A stretch of 64,000 nucleotides of DNA from Comamonas aquatica NBRC 14918 (lineage in GTDB: Bacteria; Pseudomonadota; Gammaproteobacteria; Burkholderiales; Burkholderiaceae_C): the NCBI RefSeq assembly GCF_000739875.1, contig NZ_BBJR01000025.1, positions 1-64,000 of the forward strand, in the 5' to 3' direction. The notes under the pieces were generated by a model. The model was not told the origin of the DNA and did no database searches. It worked only from the letters and a program-made list of their open reading frames with translations. This document shows positions 1-8,325 of this stretch, piece by piece. Within the stretch, counting starts at the first letter, position 1. Each line of letters opens with the position of its first letter. Position numbers and translations under genes: made by a program.

Positions 1-91
1 GAGCGCTCAATGGCCAGCATTCGTCTTAGTGCTTCTGTGGAAGCAGATCCCTGCTGTGGTAGCCAGACTAAATGGCGCTGAACATCAGCCT
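1..91. other. Left edge, no gene assigned
   Basis: I see no supported gene here. The stretch lies downstream of the glyoxalase gene on the minus strand, and an open frame on the plus strand across it is an antisense shadow of that gene. Confidence 0.5.
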
Positions 92-487
92 TCAGATGTA
101 GTGGCCCGCGCGCTGCAGCACTTCTATCTTGTAGCCGTCCGGATCCTGGATGAAGAAAAAGCGCGCGAGCATTTCGTCTCCACGCTTGAACTCCTTTATG
201 GGGGCTGGATTGATCCCAGCGCCCGTCATTCGCTCATGCTCTTTGTCCAGCTCTTCAACAGCCACGGCGATATGCCCATAACCATCGCCGTGTGAATAGG
301 GCTCTTCTCTGCCTTTGTTCCAGGTCAGCTCAATTTCAAAGTCGTTCTGCTCATTGCGCAAGTAAACGAGGGAAAAATCTGGGAAGTCCAGTCGATGACT
401 GACTGAGAGTCCCAATGCGTCAGCGTAGAACTTGAGCGAGCGCTCGAGGTCATGAACGCGAATCATTGTGTGGATTATTTTGGCCAA
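92..487 (-). CDS. gloA: Lactoylglutathione lyase (glyoxalase I), VOC family
   Basis: Cytosolic metalloenzyme that isomerises the methylglyoxal-glutathione hemithioacetal to S-lactoylglutathione. The 131-residue product has the two-module VOC fold of the short bacterial GloA class. The four expected metal ligands are visible: His in IIHTMIRV near the N terminus, Glu in FEIELTW, His in GYGHIAV and Glu in YKIEVLQ near the end. The start is taken as TTG at 487 because it puts the protein in register with GloA N termini (LxxxHTMxRV) and a GAGAGG ribosome-binding site lies about 7 nt upstream; a GTG at 535 would add 16 unconserved residues. It stands alone, next to an unrelated TRAP operon. Family assignment is firm; glutathione-dependent GloA versus another VOC lyase is likely but inferred. 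Confidence 0.88.
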   Translation of the reverse strand: MAKIIHTMIRVHDLERSLKFYADALGLSVSHRLDFPDFSLVYLRNEQNDFEIELTWNKGREEPYSHGDGYGHIAVAVEELDKEHERMTGAGINPAPIKEFKRGDEMLARFFFIQDPDGYKIEVLQRAGHYI

Positions 488-718
488 GGTGGTACCTCTC
501 GTATTGATATTGAAGAACTGCTGAGCATGACGCACAGTAGCTCTGCGAAGTTGAAAGTAACGATGCTGTTAATAGCACACACTTCTAGTTTCAGCTCAAT
601 AGTGCAATTGAAGCCGAAGCAGCGAGAAAATTTGTTCGCGCTGCGCCTGGATCCTGACAGTCAGTCTTGAGCAATCAAGGCCTTTTTTATTGCCCTTTTG
701 CGCGACCCACCTTGCATA

Positions 719-747
719 AAAAACGCCCGGAACATCCGGGCGTTGTG
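719..747 (-). terminator. Intrinsic terminator of the TRAP operon
   Basis: An 8-bp GC-rich stem (ACGCCCGG/CCGGGCGT) with a 5-nt loop is followed, on the minus strand, by a run of six T. It lies about 20 nt past the dctM stop codon, so it fits the end of the dctP-dctQ-dctM transcript. Confidence 0.85.
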
Positions 748-765
748 CTTGGTGCGGCGCGCGAC

Positions 766-2049
766 TCAGAAGCCCAGGGAGTGCGGCAGCCACACCGACA
801 GGGCAGGCACAAAGGTCAGCAGCAGCAGCACGATCAGTTGCGCCACTAGGAAAATCGGCAGCTCGCGGTTGAGTTCGGACAACGAGGTTTTCGTCGCCAC
901 ACAGGTCACGAACAGCAAGCCCCCGACCGGCGGTGTGATCATGCCCAGTGTCAGGTTGACCACCACCACCATGGCGAAATGGATGGGATCGATGCCCAGG
1001 GCGTTCGCAATCGGCGCCAGGATGGGCACCAGAATCATGATGCCGGGCAGTGGCTCCATGAAGATGCCAAAGATCAGCAGCAGCACGTTCACCGCCAGCA
1101 GGAACATGATGGGCGACAGCTCCCAGCTGATGATCAGCTCGGACAAGTACTGGGGCACGCCCTCCACCGTCAGAATCCAGGCGAACGGCTGGGAGGCCGC
1201 CATCACCAGCAACACCGACGCCGTCAGCAATGCCGAACGCGAGGTGATGGCAGGGATCGCACTCCAGTGCAGCGTGCGGTAGATCCACTTGCCGCAGATG
1301 AAGGCGTACACCACTGCCACGACCGAGGCCTCGGTGGGGGTGAACACCCCGAAGCGGATACCAATAATGATCAAGGCCACCAGCAGCAGCACGGGGATGG
1401 CCTTGATGGTGTTGAGCAGCATATCCTTGCCGGACGGACGTGCTTCGGTGGAACGGTAGCCGCGCTGCCGGCTCACCCACCAATTCACCGCACACAGCGC
1501 TGCGGCAATCAGCAGGCCCGGCACAAAACCCGCGATAAACAGCGCGCCCACCGAGACGTTCTCATCCTGCAAAGAGTAGATGATCATGCTGATCGACGGT
1601 GGAATGATGGGACCGATGATGGCCGAATTGGCCGTCAACGCGGCCGCATACGGACGGTCATAGCCGGCCTTGGTCATCATCTTGGTCATCATGGCGCCGG
1701 GCCCGGCTGCATCGGCCAGGGCAGAGCCCGAGATCCCTGCAAACAGCACCGACGACCCCACGTTGGCATAGCCCAGGCCACCACGCAGGTGCCCCACGAA
1801 CTGCGCGGCAAAACGCAGCAGCACCTGGGTCAGCGCGCCGCCCGACATCAGCTCGGCCGCAAAGATGAAGAACGGCACGGCCATCAGCGGAAAGCTGTCG
1901 ATGCCGGTGAACATTTCCTTGAACACCACCAGTTGGGGGTACTTGCCCCCCACAAACACGGCGATGGCGGAAGCGATGGCCAAGGCAAAGGCCACCGGAA
2001 AGCCCAGCACCATCAACAGCACCAGGCCCACAATCAAAGTCAAAGTCAT
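766..2049 (-). CDS. dctM: TRAP transporter large permease (DctM family)
   Basis: Twelve-helix subunit of a tripartite ATP-independent periplasmic transporter, coupling solute import to the sodium or proton gradient at the inner membrane. The 427-residue length is normal for the family. It opens with a very hydrophobic segment (LTLIVGLVLLMVLGFPVAFA) and carries family motifs such as AGISGSALADAAGPG, NSAIIGPIIPPS and the late segment NLTLGMITPPVGG. An AGGGA site precedes ATG 2049. It is the last gene of a three-gene operon (dctP, dctQ, dctM) ending at the terminator just downstream. The substrate, probably an organic acid, cannot be read from this subunit. Confidence 0.93.
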   Translation of the reverse strand: MTLTLIVGLVLLMVLGFPVAFALAIASAIAVFVGGKYPQLVVFKEMFTGIDSFPLMAVPFFIFAAELMSGGALTQVLLRFAAQFVGHLRGGLGYANVGSSVLFAGISGSALADAAGPGAMMTKMMTKAGYDRPYAAALTANSAIIGPIIPPSISMIIYSLQDENVSVGALFIAGFVPGLLIAAALCAVNWWVSRQRGYRSTEARPSGKDMLLNTIKAIPVLLLVALIIIGIRFGVFTPTEASVVAVVYAFICGKWIYRTLHWSAIPAITSRSALLTASVLLVMAASQPFAWILTVEGVPQYLSELIISWELSPIMFLLAVNVLLLIFGIFMEPLPGIMILVPILAPIANALGIDPIHFAMVVVVNLTLGMITPPVGGLLFVTCVATKTSLSELNRELPIFLVAQLIVLLLLTFVPALSVWLPHSLGF

Positions 2050-2076
2050 TTTTTTGAATCCCTGTCCCGACCTGGC

Positions 2077-2592
2077 TTACAGCGAGCCTGCGGCTTCACC
2101 ATCGATCTCTTCGGTGCGCGCGTAGTCGCCCTCCAGCACATAACGGCGGGCAATCAGCAGCAGGTGCACCAGCATCAGCACAAAGCCCACCGGCATCGCG
2201 GCATAGATGAAGGAGATCGGAATGTCTGTGGCGGCCGTGCTCTGAAAACGCGTGCGCCAGACATAGTCGCTGGAGGCCACCGCCATGAATATGAAGAAGG
2301 CCGACAGGCCCAGCAGCACCAGCGAGCGCATCACGCGCGCCATGCGCGTGCTCACGGCGCGGTGCAGGTTGTCGATGGCGACATGGCCGCCAAAGCGCAG
2401 GGCCAGGCCGGCGCCCAGGAAGGCCACCCAGATCATCATGTGGCGGGCCACCTCTTCGGCCCAGATAATGGAGTCGCCCGTGGTGTAGCGCAGCACCACG
2501 TTGGTGAAGATGATGCCGGCCATGGCCAGCAGCAGCACGATCAAAATCCAGCGGTTGGCGGCCACCAGCCACCGTTCAATGCAATTCAGCAT
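2077..2592 (-). CDS. dctQ: TRAP transporter small permease (DctQ family)
   Basis: Four-helix membrane subunit that links the periplasmic binding protein to DctM. Start ATG 2592 gives 171 residues beginning MLNCIERWLVAANRW, typical of DctQ; the frame extends upstream to 2760, but that 56-residue extension is arginine- and proline-rich and looks non-coding. The motif EEVARHMMIWVAFLGAGLAL in the second helix pair is a DctQ hallmark. No strong ribosome-binding site is visible before 2592, so the start is the least certain part. The gene lies 27 nt upstream of dctM and about 210 nt downstream of dctP. Confidence 0.88.
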   Translation of the reverse strand: MLNCIERWLVAANRWILIVLLLAMAGIIFTNVVLRYTTGDSIIWAEEVARHMMIWVAFLGAGLALRFGGHVAIDNLHRAVSTRMARVMRSLVLLGLSAFFIFMAVASSDYVWRTRFQSTAATDIPISFIYAAMPVGFVLMLVHLLLIARRYVLEGDYARTEEIDGEAAGSL

Positions 2593-2806
2593 ACGTCGAT
2601 AGAGCGTGGGGGGCGGGCTACCGGCCCACCCTGCACGCGGCTCTTTCTCGAAAAGAGTGCAGACACCCCGGGCATGCAAGGACTTCATTGCCCGGGCACC
2701 CAAACACGGTCTTGCGCCATCCGCCCGAAGGCAAAAAGCCTGCGCGGCCCTGGGGCTCACGCAGGCACTCCGATGCCAGGCCTGGCATCGCGCAAGCCGT
2801 GCTGGC

Positions 2807-3793
2807 TTACTTCACGTTGGCAATCGCATCCAGCGTCTGTTGGCCGAACTTCTTCGCGTACTGCTTGTACGCGGGCTCCAGGGCCGTGCGGAAGGCCGCC
2901 GTGTCGACCTTCTCGACCACCTGCATGCCATGGCTCTTGGCCATTTCCACGCCCTTGGTTTCCACGTCGTCCACGAAGGCACGCGACGCTACGCCACCGG
3001 CCTTGGCACCTTCGGTGAAGGCGGCCTTTTGCGCGTCGGTCAGGCTGCCCCAGAAGGTGGGCGACAGGATCAGCACCATGGGCGCATACACGTGGGCCGT
3101 CAGCGACAGGTGCTTTTGCACTTCCCACAGCTTGGAGGAGGTCAGCACGGAAATGGGATTTTCCTGGCCGTCGATGGTGCCCTGCTGCAGGGCGCTGATC
3201 ACTTCAGGCCAGGACATGGGGGTGGGCGACGCACCCAGGGTGCGGAAGGCCGTGATGTGCACAGGGTTCTCGGTCACGCGGATCTTCAGGCCCTTCATAT
3301 CGGGCACGCCCTTGACCGCCACCTTGTTGTTGGTCAGGTGGCGAAAGCCCTGCTCCCCCCAGGCCAGTGCCACCAGGCCGCGCTGCTTGAACTTGCCCAG
3401 CAGGTCCTGGCCAAACTTGCCGTCCAGCACGGCACGGGCGTGCTTGGTGTCACGGAACAGGAAGGGAATATCCACGATGCCGACATCGCCCACAAAGTTG
3501 CTCAACGCACCGGTGGAGACAATTGCGGCTTCCACCGTACCCAGTTGCAGGCCTTCGATCAACTCGCGCTCACCGCCCAGCGCGCTGGATGGAAACTGCT
3601 TGATGGCAAAGGCGCCACCGGTGGCCTTTTCCACGGATTCCGTCCAGGCCTTGGCCGCAGCACCGTAGTGCGAATTCACGGCCAGCGCATAGCCCATCTT
3701 CACTTCTTTGGGGGCGGCCACTGCGGTGCCTGCTGCGGTCGCCAGCGCAGCGGTGGCGCAGGCGGCAATAAAAGTACGGCGAATCATGACCAT
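2807..3793 (-). CDS. dctP: TRAP transporter substrate-binding protein (DctP family)
   Basis: Periplasmic receptor of the TRAP system. ATG 3793 is preceded by AAGGA at 5 nt, which favours it over ATG 3787. The 328-residue product starts with a Sec signal peptide (basic MIRRTF, then an Ala-rich core ending AVAA). The mature part shows family landmarks: GYALAVNSHYG at the start, the carboxylate-binding arginine region LKIRVTENPVH, and GTIDGQENPI. The Arg supports a carboxylate ligand, but no neighbouring catabolic gene identifies it. First gene of the operon. Confidence 0.92.
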   Translation of the reverse strand: MVMIRRTFIAACATAALATAAGTAVAAPKEVKMGYALAVNSHYGAAAKAWTESVEKATGGAFAIKQFPSSALGGERELIEGLQLGTVEAAIVSTGALSNFVGDVGIVDIPFLFRDTKHARAVLDGKFGQDLLGKFKQRGLVALAWGEQGFRHLTNNKVAVKGVPDMKGLKIRVTENPVHITAFRTLGASPTPMSWPEVISALQQGTIDGQENPISVLTSSKLWEVQKHLSLTAHVYAPMVLILSPTFWGSLTDAQKAAFTEGAKAGGVASRAFVDDVETKGVEMAKSHGMQVVEKVDTAAFRTALEPAYKQYAKKFGQQTLDAIANVK

Positions 3794-4150
3794 GGGAGTC
3801 CTTGTTGTCGGTAGTAATCGGTGGAGCCAGGGGCTGCAGCTACGCCATCTGCAAAACAGAACGCGCGCGGCAGGCCGCAGCAATGTGACACACATTTTAA
3901 AAATATTGGCCCGCACCAAGATTAGGCGGAAACCCTGGAAATTCGTCACAAATCACCAACAAAAACAGGCACTTGCACGCACCAAAACAATGATTTTGGC
4001 CACCTAAGTAGAAGTACGCACATAGCCAAACACGAAGGCTGGTACCCGCTGGGTGTGCACAAAGCCCCACCCGATCGCAGCACAAATAGTTACACAGTGT
4101 TTCCAGCGTCTACAATGATTCGGGCTAACCCTAGTTTTCAGACATTCACC
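3794..4150. promoter_or_regulatory. Divergent promoter region dctP / hypothetical gene
   Basis: This 357-nt stretch has no supported gene. It contains an AT-rich core with the palindrome ATTTTTAAAAT (minus-strand reading) near 3895-3906, a plausible place for the dctP promoter. On the plus strand a TACAAT -10-like box lies at 4111-4116, about 35 nt before the ATG of the 4151 gene. No clear -35 box was found for either gene. Confidence 0.35.
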
Positions 4151-4513
4151 ATGGCCGCACGCAAACCCGCTGCTTCCAGCAGCAATGACTCCCAACTGGC
4201 TTCCTTTCTGATGCTGAGCGTCGCGATCCTGGTCGGCGCACTGGTGCTCGGCGGCTACTGGATGCAGCAGCAGCGTGCCGACCAGGCCGAGCTGCGCCAG
4301 CAGGCGGACGTGTACGAAACCTACCTGTACAACACGCGCAACACCCCGGCGCCCGCGCCGGAGGCCCCATCGCGCGCAGCCCAGGCCCAGCAAGTGCGGC
4401 AATATCTGCTGGACCACCCGGCCGTCACCCCCGGCCCCGGCTTCAACCGCCCTGGCGTGCAAAGCACGGGCAAGACCATCGTCGACGCCATCGACAGCGC
4501 CAAGGCCCCGTAA
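4151..4513 (+). CDS. Small single-pass membrane protein, unknown function
   Basis: 120 residues, not recognised. The N terminus is short, Ala/Ser/Lys-rich and basic, followed by one hydrophobic helix (about residues 16-39, LASFLMLSVAILVGALVLGG). A Gln/Ala/Glu-rich segment (about 40-60, MQQQRADQAELRQQADVYE) could form a coiled coil, and the tail is Pro/Ala-rich. This suggests an inner-membrane anchor with a periplasmic or cytosolic coiled-coil tail. ATG 4151 was chosen because the upstream part of the frame shows no coding character; no good ribosome-binding site is seen. Followed by a long hairpin repeat. Confidence 0.6.
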   Translation: MAARKPAASSSNDSQLASFLMLSVAILVGALVLGGYWMQQQRADQAELRQQADVYETYLYNTRNTPAPAPEAPSRAAQAQQVRQYLLDHPAVTPGPGFNRPGVQSTGKTIVDAIDSAKAP

Positions 4514-4520
4514 ACACACT

Positions 4521-4613
4521 AAAAAAGAAGAGCTGCCAGCGCTTATGCTTGCTGCTTTTTACAGAGAAAACCTCTGCAAAAGCACACAGTACCTGCGCTG
4601 GCAGCTCTCTTTT
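4521..4613. repeat. Long inverted repeat, dispersed palindrome family (copy A)
   Basis: Two arms, GAGCTGCCAGCGC near 4528-4540 and GCGCTGGCAGCTC near 4594-4606, are perfect inverted complements. They are bounded by A-rich sequence on the left and T-rich sequence on the right, around a loop of about 53 nt. It sits between two converging genes, so it can also act as a bidirectional terminator. The arm sequence recurs in several other intergenic gaps of this window and once inside hrpA. Confidence 0.75.
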
Positions 4614-4646
4614 TAAGGTTGCGTCAGAGCGGCTGCACCCCTCGGC

Positions 4647-5198
4647 CTAGCGTTTGTGCTGCGCCACCCAGCCGGCGAACAGTTCGACAAACTTCTGCAG
4701 GAACGCACGGCTTTGCTCGCCCACGCTGCCATCGGCGTTGAAAAAGCCGTCCTTGGCCTGCAGGAACATCTCCGGCTGCCCCAGCGTGGGCATGTTCAGG
4801 TAGGCCAGCACATTGCGCAAATGCTGCTGCGCCAGCGCCGTGCCGATGGCGCCGACCGACATGCCGATCACCGCCGCCGGCTTGCCGTCCCAGACGCTGT
4901 GCCCATAGGGGCGCGACCCCTGGTCCAGCGCATTCTTGAGCACACCGGGCATGGAGCGGTTGTACTCCGGCGTCACGAACAGCACCGCATCGGCGCTGCG
5001 GATGGCATCGCGGAACTGCTTGACCACGGCCACCTCGTGGCCGTCGGCGTCCTGGTTGTACAAGGGCAGCTCCCCGATCGCCACCTCCTTGAACTGCACC
5101 TGCGCAGGGGCCAGCTTGATCAAGGCATGCGCCAGCTGGCGGTTGAACGATTCCTTGCGCAGACTGCCCACGATCACCGCAATTTGGTATTGGCTCAT
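4647..5198 (-). CDS. NADPH-dependent FMN reductase (ChrR/quinone-reductase-like)
   Basis: Cytosolic flavodoxin-fold oxidoreductase of 183 residues that binds FMN and reduces quinones, chromate or similar acceptors with NAD(P)H. The FMN-phosphate loop is seen as VGSLRKESFN (about residues 10-19), and the second flavin motif as TPEYNRSMPGVLKNALD (about 79-95). ATG 5198 has an AGGAG site 8 nt upstream; the 22 residues before it in the open frame are not conserved in style. Monocistronic, divergent from the ECF transporter genes. The physiological substrate is unknown; detoxification of quinones or oxyanions is inference. Confidence 0.85.
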   Translation of the reverse strand: MSQYQIAVIVGSLRKESFNRQLAHALIKLAPAQVQFKEVAIGELPLYNQDADGHEVAVVKQFRDAIRSADAVLFVTPEYNRSMPGVLKNALDQGSRPYGHSVWDGKPAAVIGMSVGAIGTALAQQHLRNVLAYLNMPTLGQPEMFLQAKDGFFNADGSVGEQSRAFLQKFVELFAGWVAQHKR

Positions 5199-5335
5199 CA
5201 CAAAACTCCTGGGTTGGGAATGCCAACCATTATGGGCAGCCACCCGCGCCCAGCGCGTGGGCACCGTCCTACATGGCCGCCCGGCCCGGGCCCATCGGGC
5301 ACAATGCGCCCTGCCTTGCCCTTCGCCCCATCTGC

Positions 5336-6079
5336 ATGACCTTGACCGCCGCTGCCGCCCCCGACTTTGCCCCTGCGCCCCACCTGGCGCTGCAGCAGGT
5401 GCGCCTGCAACGTGGCCGCACCACGGTGTTCGACGGACTTAGCCTGTCGCTGGCCGAGCCGCGCATCGGCCTGATCGGTGACAACGGCGCCGGCAAGACC
5501 AGCCTGCTGCGCCTGCTGTGTGGCCTGGAAGTGCCCGACACCGGCCGGGTGCTGAGCCAGGGCCAGGACCTGCATGCCGCCGGCAGCCTGCGCGCCCGCT
5601 GGGTCGGCATGATGTTCCAGAACCCGGACGACCAGATCATCTTCCCCACCGTGCTGGAGGAGCTGGCCCTGGGCCTGCGCCCACAGGGGCTGAGCAAGCA
5701 GCAGGCCCAGGCACAGGCCTTGGCCTTCCTGCAGCAGCGCGGCCTGCAGGACTGGGCCGAGCGTGCGGTCACCAGCCTCAGCCAGGGCCAGCGCCAGCAG
5801 GTGTGCTGGCTGGCGCTGCTGCTGGCCGGCCCGCGCAGCCTGCTGCTGGACGAGCCCTACGCCAGCCTGGACCTGCCGGGCCAGGCACGCCTGGCGCGCG
5901 ACATAGCGCAGGCACCGCAACAAATCATCGTCTCCACCCACCTGCTGGAGCATGTGCGTCATTTCGAGCGCGTGCTCTGGCTGGATGCGGGCCAGTTGCG
6001 TGCCGACGGCCCCGGCGCCACGGTCTGCGCGGCCTACGAGGCCGATGTGCGCCAGCGCCTGCAGGCCCTGGGCAACTGA
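5336..6079 (+). CDS. bioM: ECF transporter ATP-binding subunit (BioM/EcfA type)
   Basis: ATPase of an energy-coupling-factor vitamin importer, 247 residues. Walker A is GDNGAGKTS (about residue 50), the ABC signature is TSLSQGQRQQV, Walker B is LLLDEPYASLD, and the switch histidine is in IVSTHLLEHV. The following gene is the membrane T component, with start ATG 6082 only two bases after this stop, so the two are translationally coupled. Size and pairing match BioM/BioN, but CbiO-type cobalt systems are similar; with no S component nearby, the substrate (biotin most likely) is inferred. Confidence 0.82.
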   Translation: MTLTAAAAPDFAPAPHLALQQVRLQRGRTTVFDGLSLSLAEPRIGLIGDNGAGKTSLLRLLCGLEVPDTGRVLSQGQDLHAAGSLRARWVGMMFQNPDDQIIFPTVLEELALGLRPQGLSKQQAQAQALAFLQQRGLQDWAERAVTSLSQGQRQQVCWLALLLAGPRSLLLDEPYASLDLPGQARLARDIAQAPQQIIVSTHLLEHVRHFERVLWLDAGQLRADGPGATVCAAYEADVRQRLQALGN

Positions 6080-6081
6080 GC

Positions 6082-6675
6082 ATGGGCAGCCTCTACAGCG
6101 AACACCACACCTGGCTGCACGGCCTGCGCCCCGGCCTCAAGCTGGGGCTGATGGCCGTGCTCAGCACCGTGCTGTTCCTGCTGCAGGCTCCGTGGGCCCT
6201 GGCACTGTGCGCCCTGGGCTGTGCCGTGCTGTGGTTCAGCCTGGGAGCGGCCACGCGCGTAGCGCGGCGCCTCATCGCCTCGGTGCTGATCGCCGCCGCG
6301 CTGATCGCCGTCTTCCACGCCGTCATGGGCCACTACGCGCTGGCCACCGTCAGCGCCCTGCGCCTGGCCTGTGCCTCCACCCTGGGCGTGGCGCTGACGG
6401 TCAGCACCCACCCCACCCAGCTGCTGCAGTTGCTGGAACAACTGCTCGCCCCACTGGGCCGGCTGGGCTTTCCCTCCGAGCGCTTTGCCCTGCAGCTGGC
6501 GCTGATGCTGCGCTTCATCGAGCATTTCTTCGTGCAGTGGAAGCGCCTGGACGAAGCCCACCGCCTGCGCACCGGCAACGGCGGCGGCATCCGCCTGCTG
6601 GCCCCGCTGAGCATCCAGATGCTGCAAACCGCACGGCGCGTGGCCGATGCGCTGTACGCCCGCCTGGGCCAGTAG
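6082..6675 (+). CDS. bioN: ECF transporter transmembrane T component (BioN/CbiQ type)
   Basis: Integral membrane scaffold of an ECF importer, 197 residues. About four or five hydrophobic helices fill residues 20-110 (for example GLMAVLSTVLFLLQ and LIASVLIAAALIAVF). They are followed by the amphipathic coupling region around RFIEHFFVQWKRLDEAHRLRTG, where T components carry short Arg-containing motifs that contact the ATPases. Pairs with the preceding ATPase gene. No bioY or other S component follows: the next gene is on the opposite strand. Confidence 0.82.
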   Translation: MGSLYSEHHTWLHGLRPGLKLGLMAVLSTVLFLLQAPWALALCALGCAVLWFSLGAATRVARRLIASVLIAAALIAVFHAVMGHYALATVSALRLACASTLGVALTVSTHPTQLLQLLEQLLAPLGRLGFPSERFALQLALMLRFIEHFFVQWKRLDEAHRLRTGNGGGIRLLAPLSIQMLQTARRVADALYARLGQ

Positions 6676-6719
6676 GTCCACCCGGCCAGCGGCGGCAGCC
6701 CACCGTCCCCCAGCCCGCC

Positions 6720-6746
6720 ATAAAAAAACGCTGCCGAAGCAGCGTT
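6720..6746 (-). terminator. Intrinsic terminator of the universal stress gene
   Basis: Stem AACGCTGC/GCAGCGTT with a 4-nt loop, followed on the minus strand by seven T. It lies about 60 nt past the stop of the usp gene and between converging transcripts. Confidence 0.85.
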
Positions 6747-6804
6747 GTGCAAGCAACTCGCCCCCGCGGGCCTGTCAGGCCGGCCTGGGGCGGGGTGCGC
6801 GTGT

Positions 6805-7242
6805 TCAGTCGCGCACCACCAGCACCGGCACATGGGCGGTCTGCAGCACGCGCTGCGCCACGCTGCCCAGCACCAGCTTTTCCAGGCCACGGCGGCCGTG
6901 CGAGCCCATGACGATCAGGTCGGCACCCACGTTCTCGCCCACGCGCGCAATGCCTTCGTGCACGGCATGGCCCTCGCCCACCAGGGTCTTGACCGCCACG
7001 CCGGCGTCGGCCATGGTCTTTTGCACGTCTTCCAGCGCCTTGTTGGCTTCGGCGGTGGCCGCGCTCAGGTACTGGGCCTGGCCATAGGCAAAGTCGGCGC
7101 CCACGCCCGTGAAGGGATAGGGATCGAGCACGTAGACGGCGGTGACTTCGCTGCCAAAGGCCTTGGCCAACTCGGCGGCCTTGGTCACGGCCAGCATGGA
7201 AGTGGCCGAACCGTCCACCGGAACCAGAATGTGCTTGAACAT
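6805..7242 (-). CDS. Universal stress protein, UspA family
   Basis: Cytosolic single-domain USP of 145 residues. It begins MFKHILVPVDGS, and the C-terminal part holds the nucleotide-binding signature MGSHGRRGLEKLVLGSVAQRV (G-x2-G-x9-G-S), so it is of the ATP-binding type. ATG 7242 is preceded by GAGGAG at 7 nt, which rules out the 44-residue upstream extension. The gene stands alone between convergent and co-directional neighbours. Its specific role (stress survival, oxygen limitation) is not evident from context. Confidence 0.92.
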   Translation of the reverse strand: MFKHILVPVDGSATSMLAVTKAAELAKAFGSEVTAVYVLDPYPFTGVGADFAYGQAQYLSAATAEANKALEDVQKTMADAGVAVKTLVGEGHAVHEGIARVGENVGADLIVMGSHGRRGLEKLVLGSVAQRVLQTAHVPVLVVRD

Positions 7243-7351
7243 GGATAACTCCTCGTTGTGTGAAACAGGGGCTGGCATGTGCCAGCCCATGGATGCAGTC
7301 TGCCCCTGTAGTACACCGACTGTCTTGACGCGTGTCAAATCAGACAGGAAC

Positions 7352-8122
7352 TCAGACTGGATTCTTGCCCTCATCGCCCTGGAAGCACTGCCGGCGGCAG
7401 GTCACCACCAGGGTGTCGCGCGCGCCGTGGCGGGCCTCGTCCAGGGGCTGGATGGGGGTGGATTCGTGGATCATGCGGGCATCGTCTAGCAGCATCAGCG
7501 ACCAGGGCTCGGTCAGGGTGAAGCGCAGCCCGCTGGGGCCGCTGGCCTCGAACACACGAGTCTCGCCCCCCTTCACGCCTTCGCGCCCCACCAGGAACAC
7601 GGCGACCAGGTCCACGCCGTCGCGGTGCGCACCTTCGGGCGTCGGGCGGCCGATGCCGCTGGCCGTGTCGATGCGGAACTGGTGCGCCTCCACAAAGCAG
7701 GGCTCGGCCGGATCGGGCGCAAACAGCTGCTGCGACAGCTGGGCCAGCTTGGCAATCAGCTGCTGCCACACGGCCAGCTGCGTGGTGTGGGCCAGCATGG
7801 GCGCAAACCAGCGCTCCATGCCGCCATGCAAGGCGTTGTACTTGACCGGCTGCCAGTGCGCGCGGTGCGGCACCTGCTGCACGGCATCGCCCTGCACCCG
7901 GAAGCTGGCATGGCGGCGAAAGCGGTAGCGTCCGCCGTCGCGCAGGAATTCATCGGGCGGCAGGGACGCCCAGTCCGGGGTCAGCGCCATCAGGTCCGCC
8001 ACCTCGCAGCCAATCCAGGCCGCTGTATCCGCGGGCTGCAGCACGGCATAGCCATGGTCGCGCAACTGGTCGGCGACGCGGTTGGGGGAATGGTAGGGAG
8101 GGGGAAAAGTGACATGGGCCAT
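7352..8122 (-). CDS. 2-oxoglutarate/Fe(II)-dependent dioxygenase family protein
   Basis: 256 residues resembling the bacterial 2OG-Fe dioxygenase family that includes amino-acid hydroxylases such as isoleucine dioxygenase. The iron facial triad is visible: His and Asp in EGAHRDGVD, and the distal His in DDARMIHESTPI, with an Arg shortly after (DEARHGARDTL) suited to 2-oxoglutarate. Segments YRFRRHASF and RVFEASGPSG also fit this family. ATG 8122 is used; its ribosome-binding site is weak. No neighbouring biosynthetic gene shows the substrate, so hydroxylation of a free amino acid is only a family-level guess. Confidence 0.78.
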   Translation of the reverse strand: MAHVTFPPPYHSPNRVADQLRDHGYAVLQPADTAAWIGCEVADLMALTPDWASLPPDEFLRDGGRYRFRRHASFRVQGDAVQQVPHRAHWQPVKYNALHGGMERWFAPMLAHTTQLAVWQQLIAKLAQLSQQLFAPDPAEPCFVEAHQFRIDTASGIGRPTPEGAHRDGVDLVAVFLVGREGVKGGETRVFEASGPSGLRFTLTEPWSLMLLDDARMIHESTPIQPLDEARHGARDTLVVTCRRQCFQGDEGKNPV

Positions 8123-8217
8123 AGCGCCCCAAGCTTACTCCTCGGCAGCGGCCCTGCCGGGCTGGTGCGCCAGAAAATGCTTGATCTGCCGCAGCCACGG
8201 GGCGGATGTTGCCTTTG

Positions 8218-8270
8218 AATAAAAATGGCTGCCAGCACGCATCCCACCTGCGCGGGCAGCTATGAAAAAC
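8218..8270. repeat. Dispersed palindromic repeat (copy B)
   Basis: Arms GGCTGCC and GGGCAGCT flank about 20 nt and are bounded by AAAAA runs on both sides. Same family as the repeats near 4521, 16536 and 36160. Lies between the dioxygenase gene (start) and the acyl-CoA ligase (end). Confidence 0.6.
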
Positions 8271-8325
8271 GCCAACCGCTGCCCACACCGGGTCCACCAT
8301 CGGCTGGTGGAGCCCGGCGCTGGCC

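Noticed and set aside
979-3018. Open frame of 679 codons on the plus strand
   Set aside because: Antisense to the TRAP operon; His/Gln-rich with no motif.
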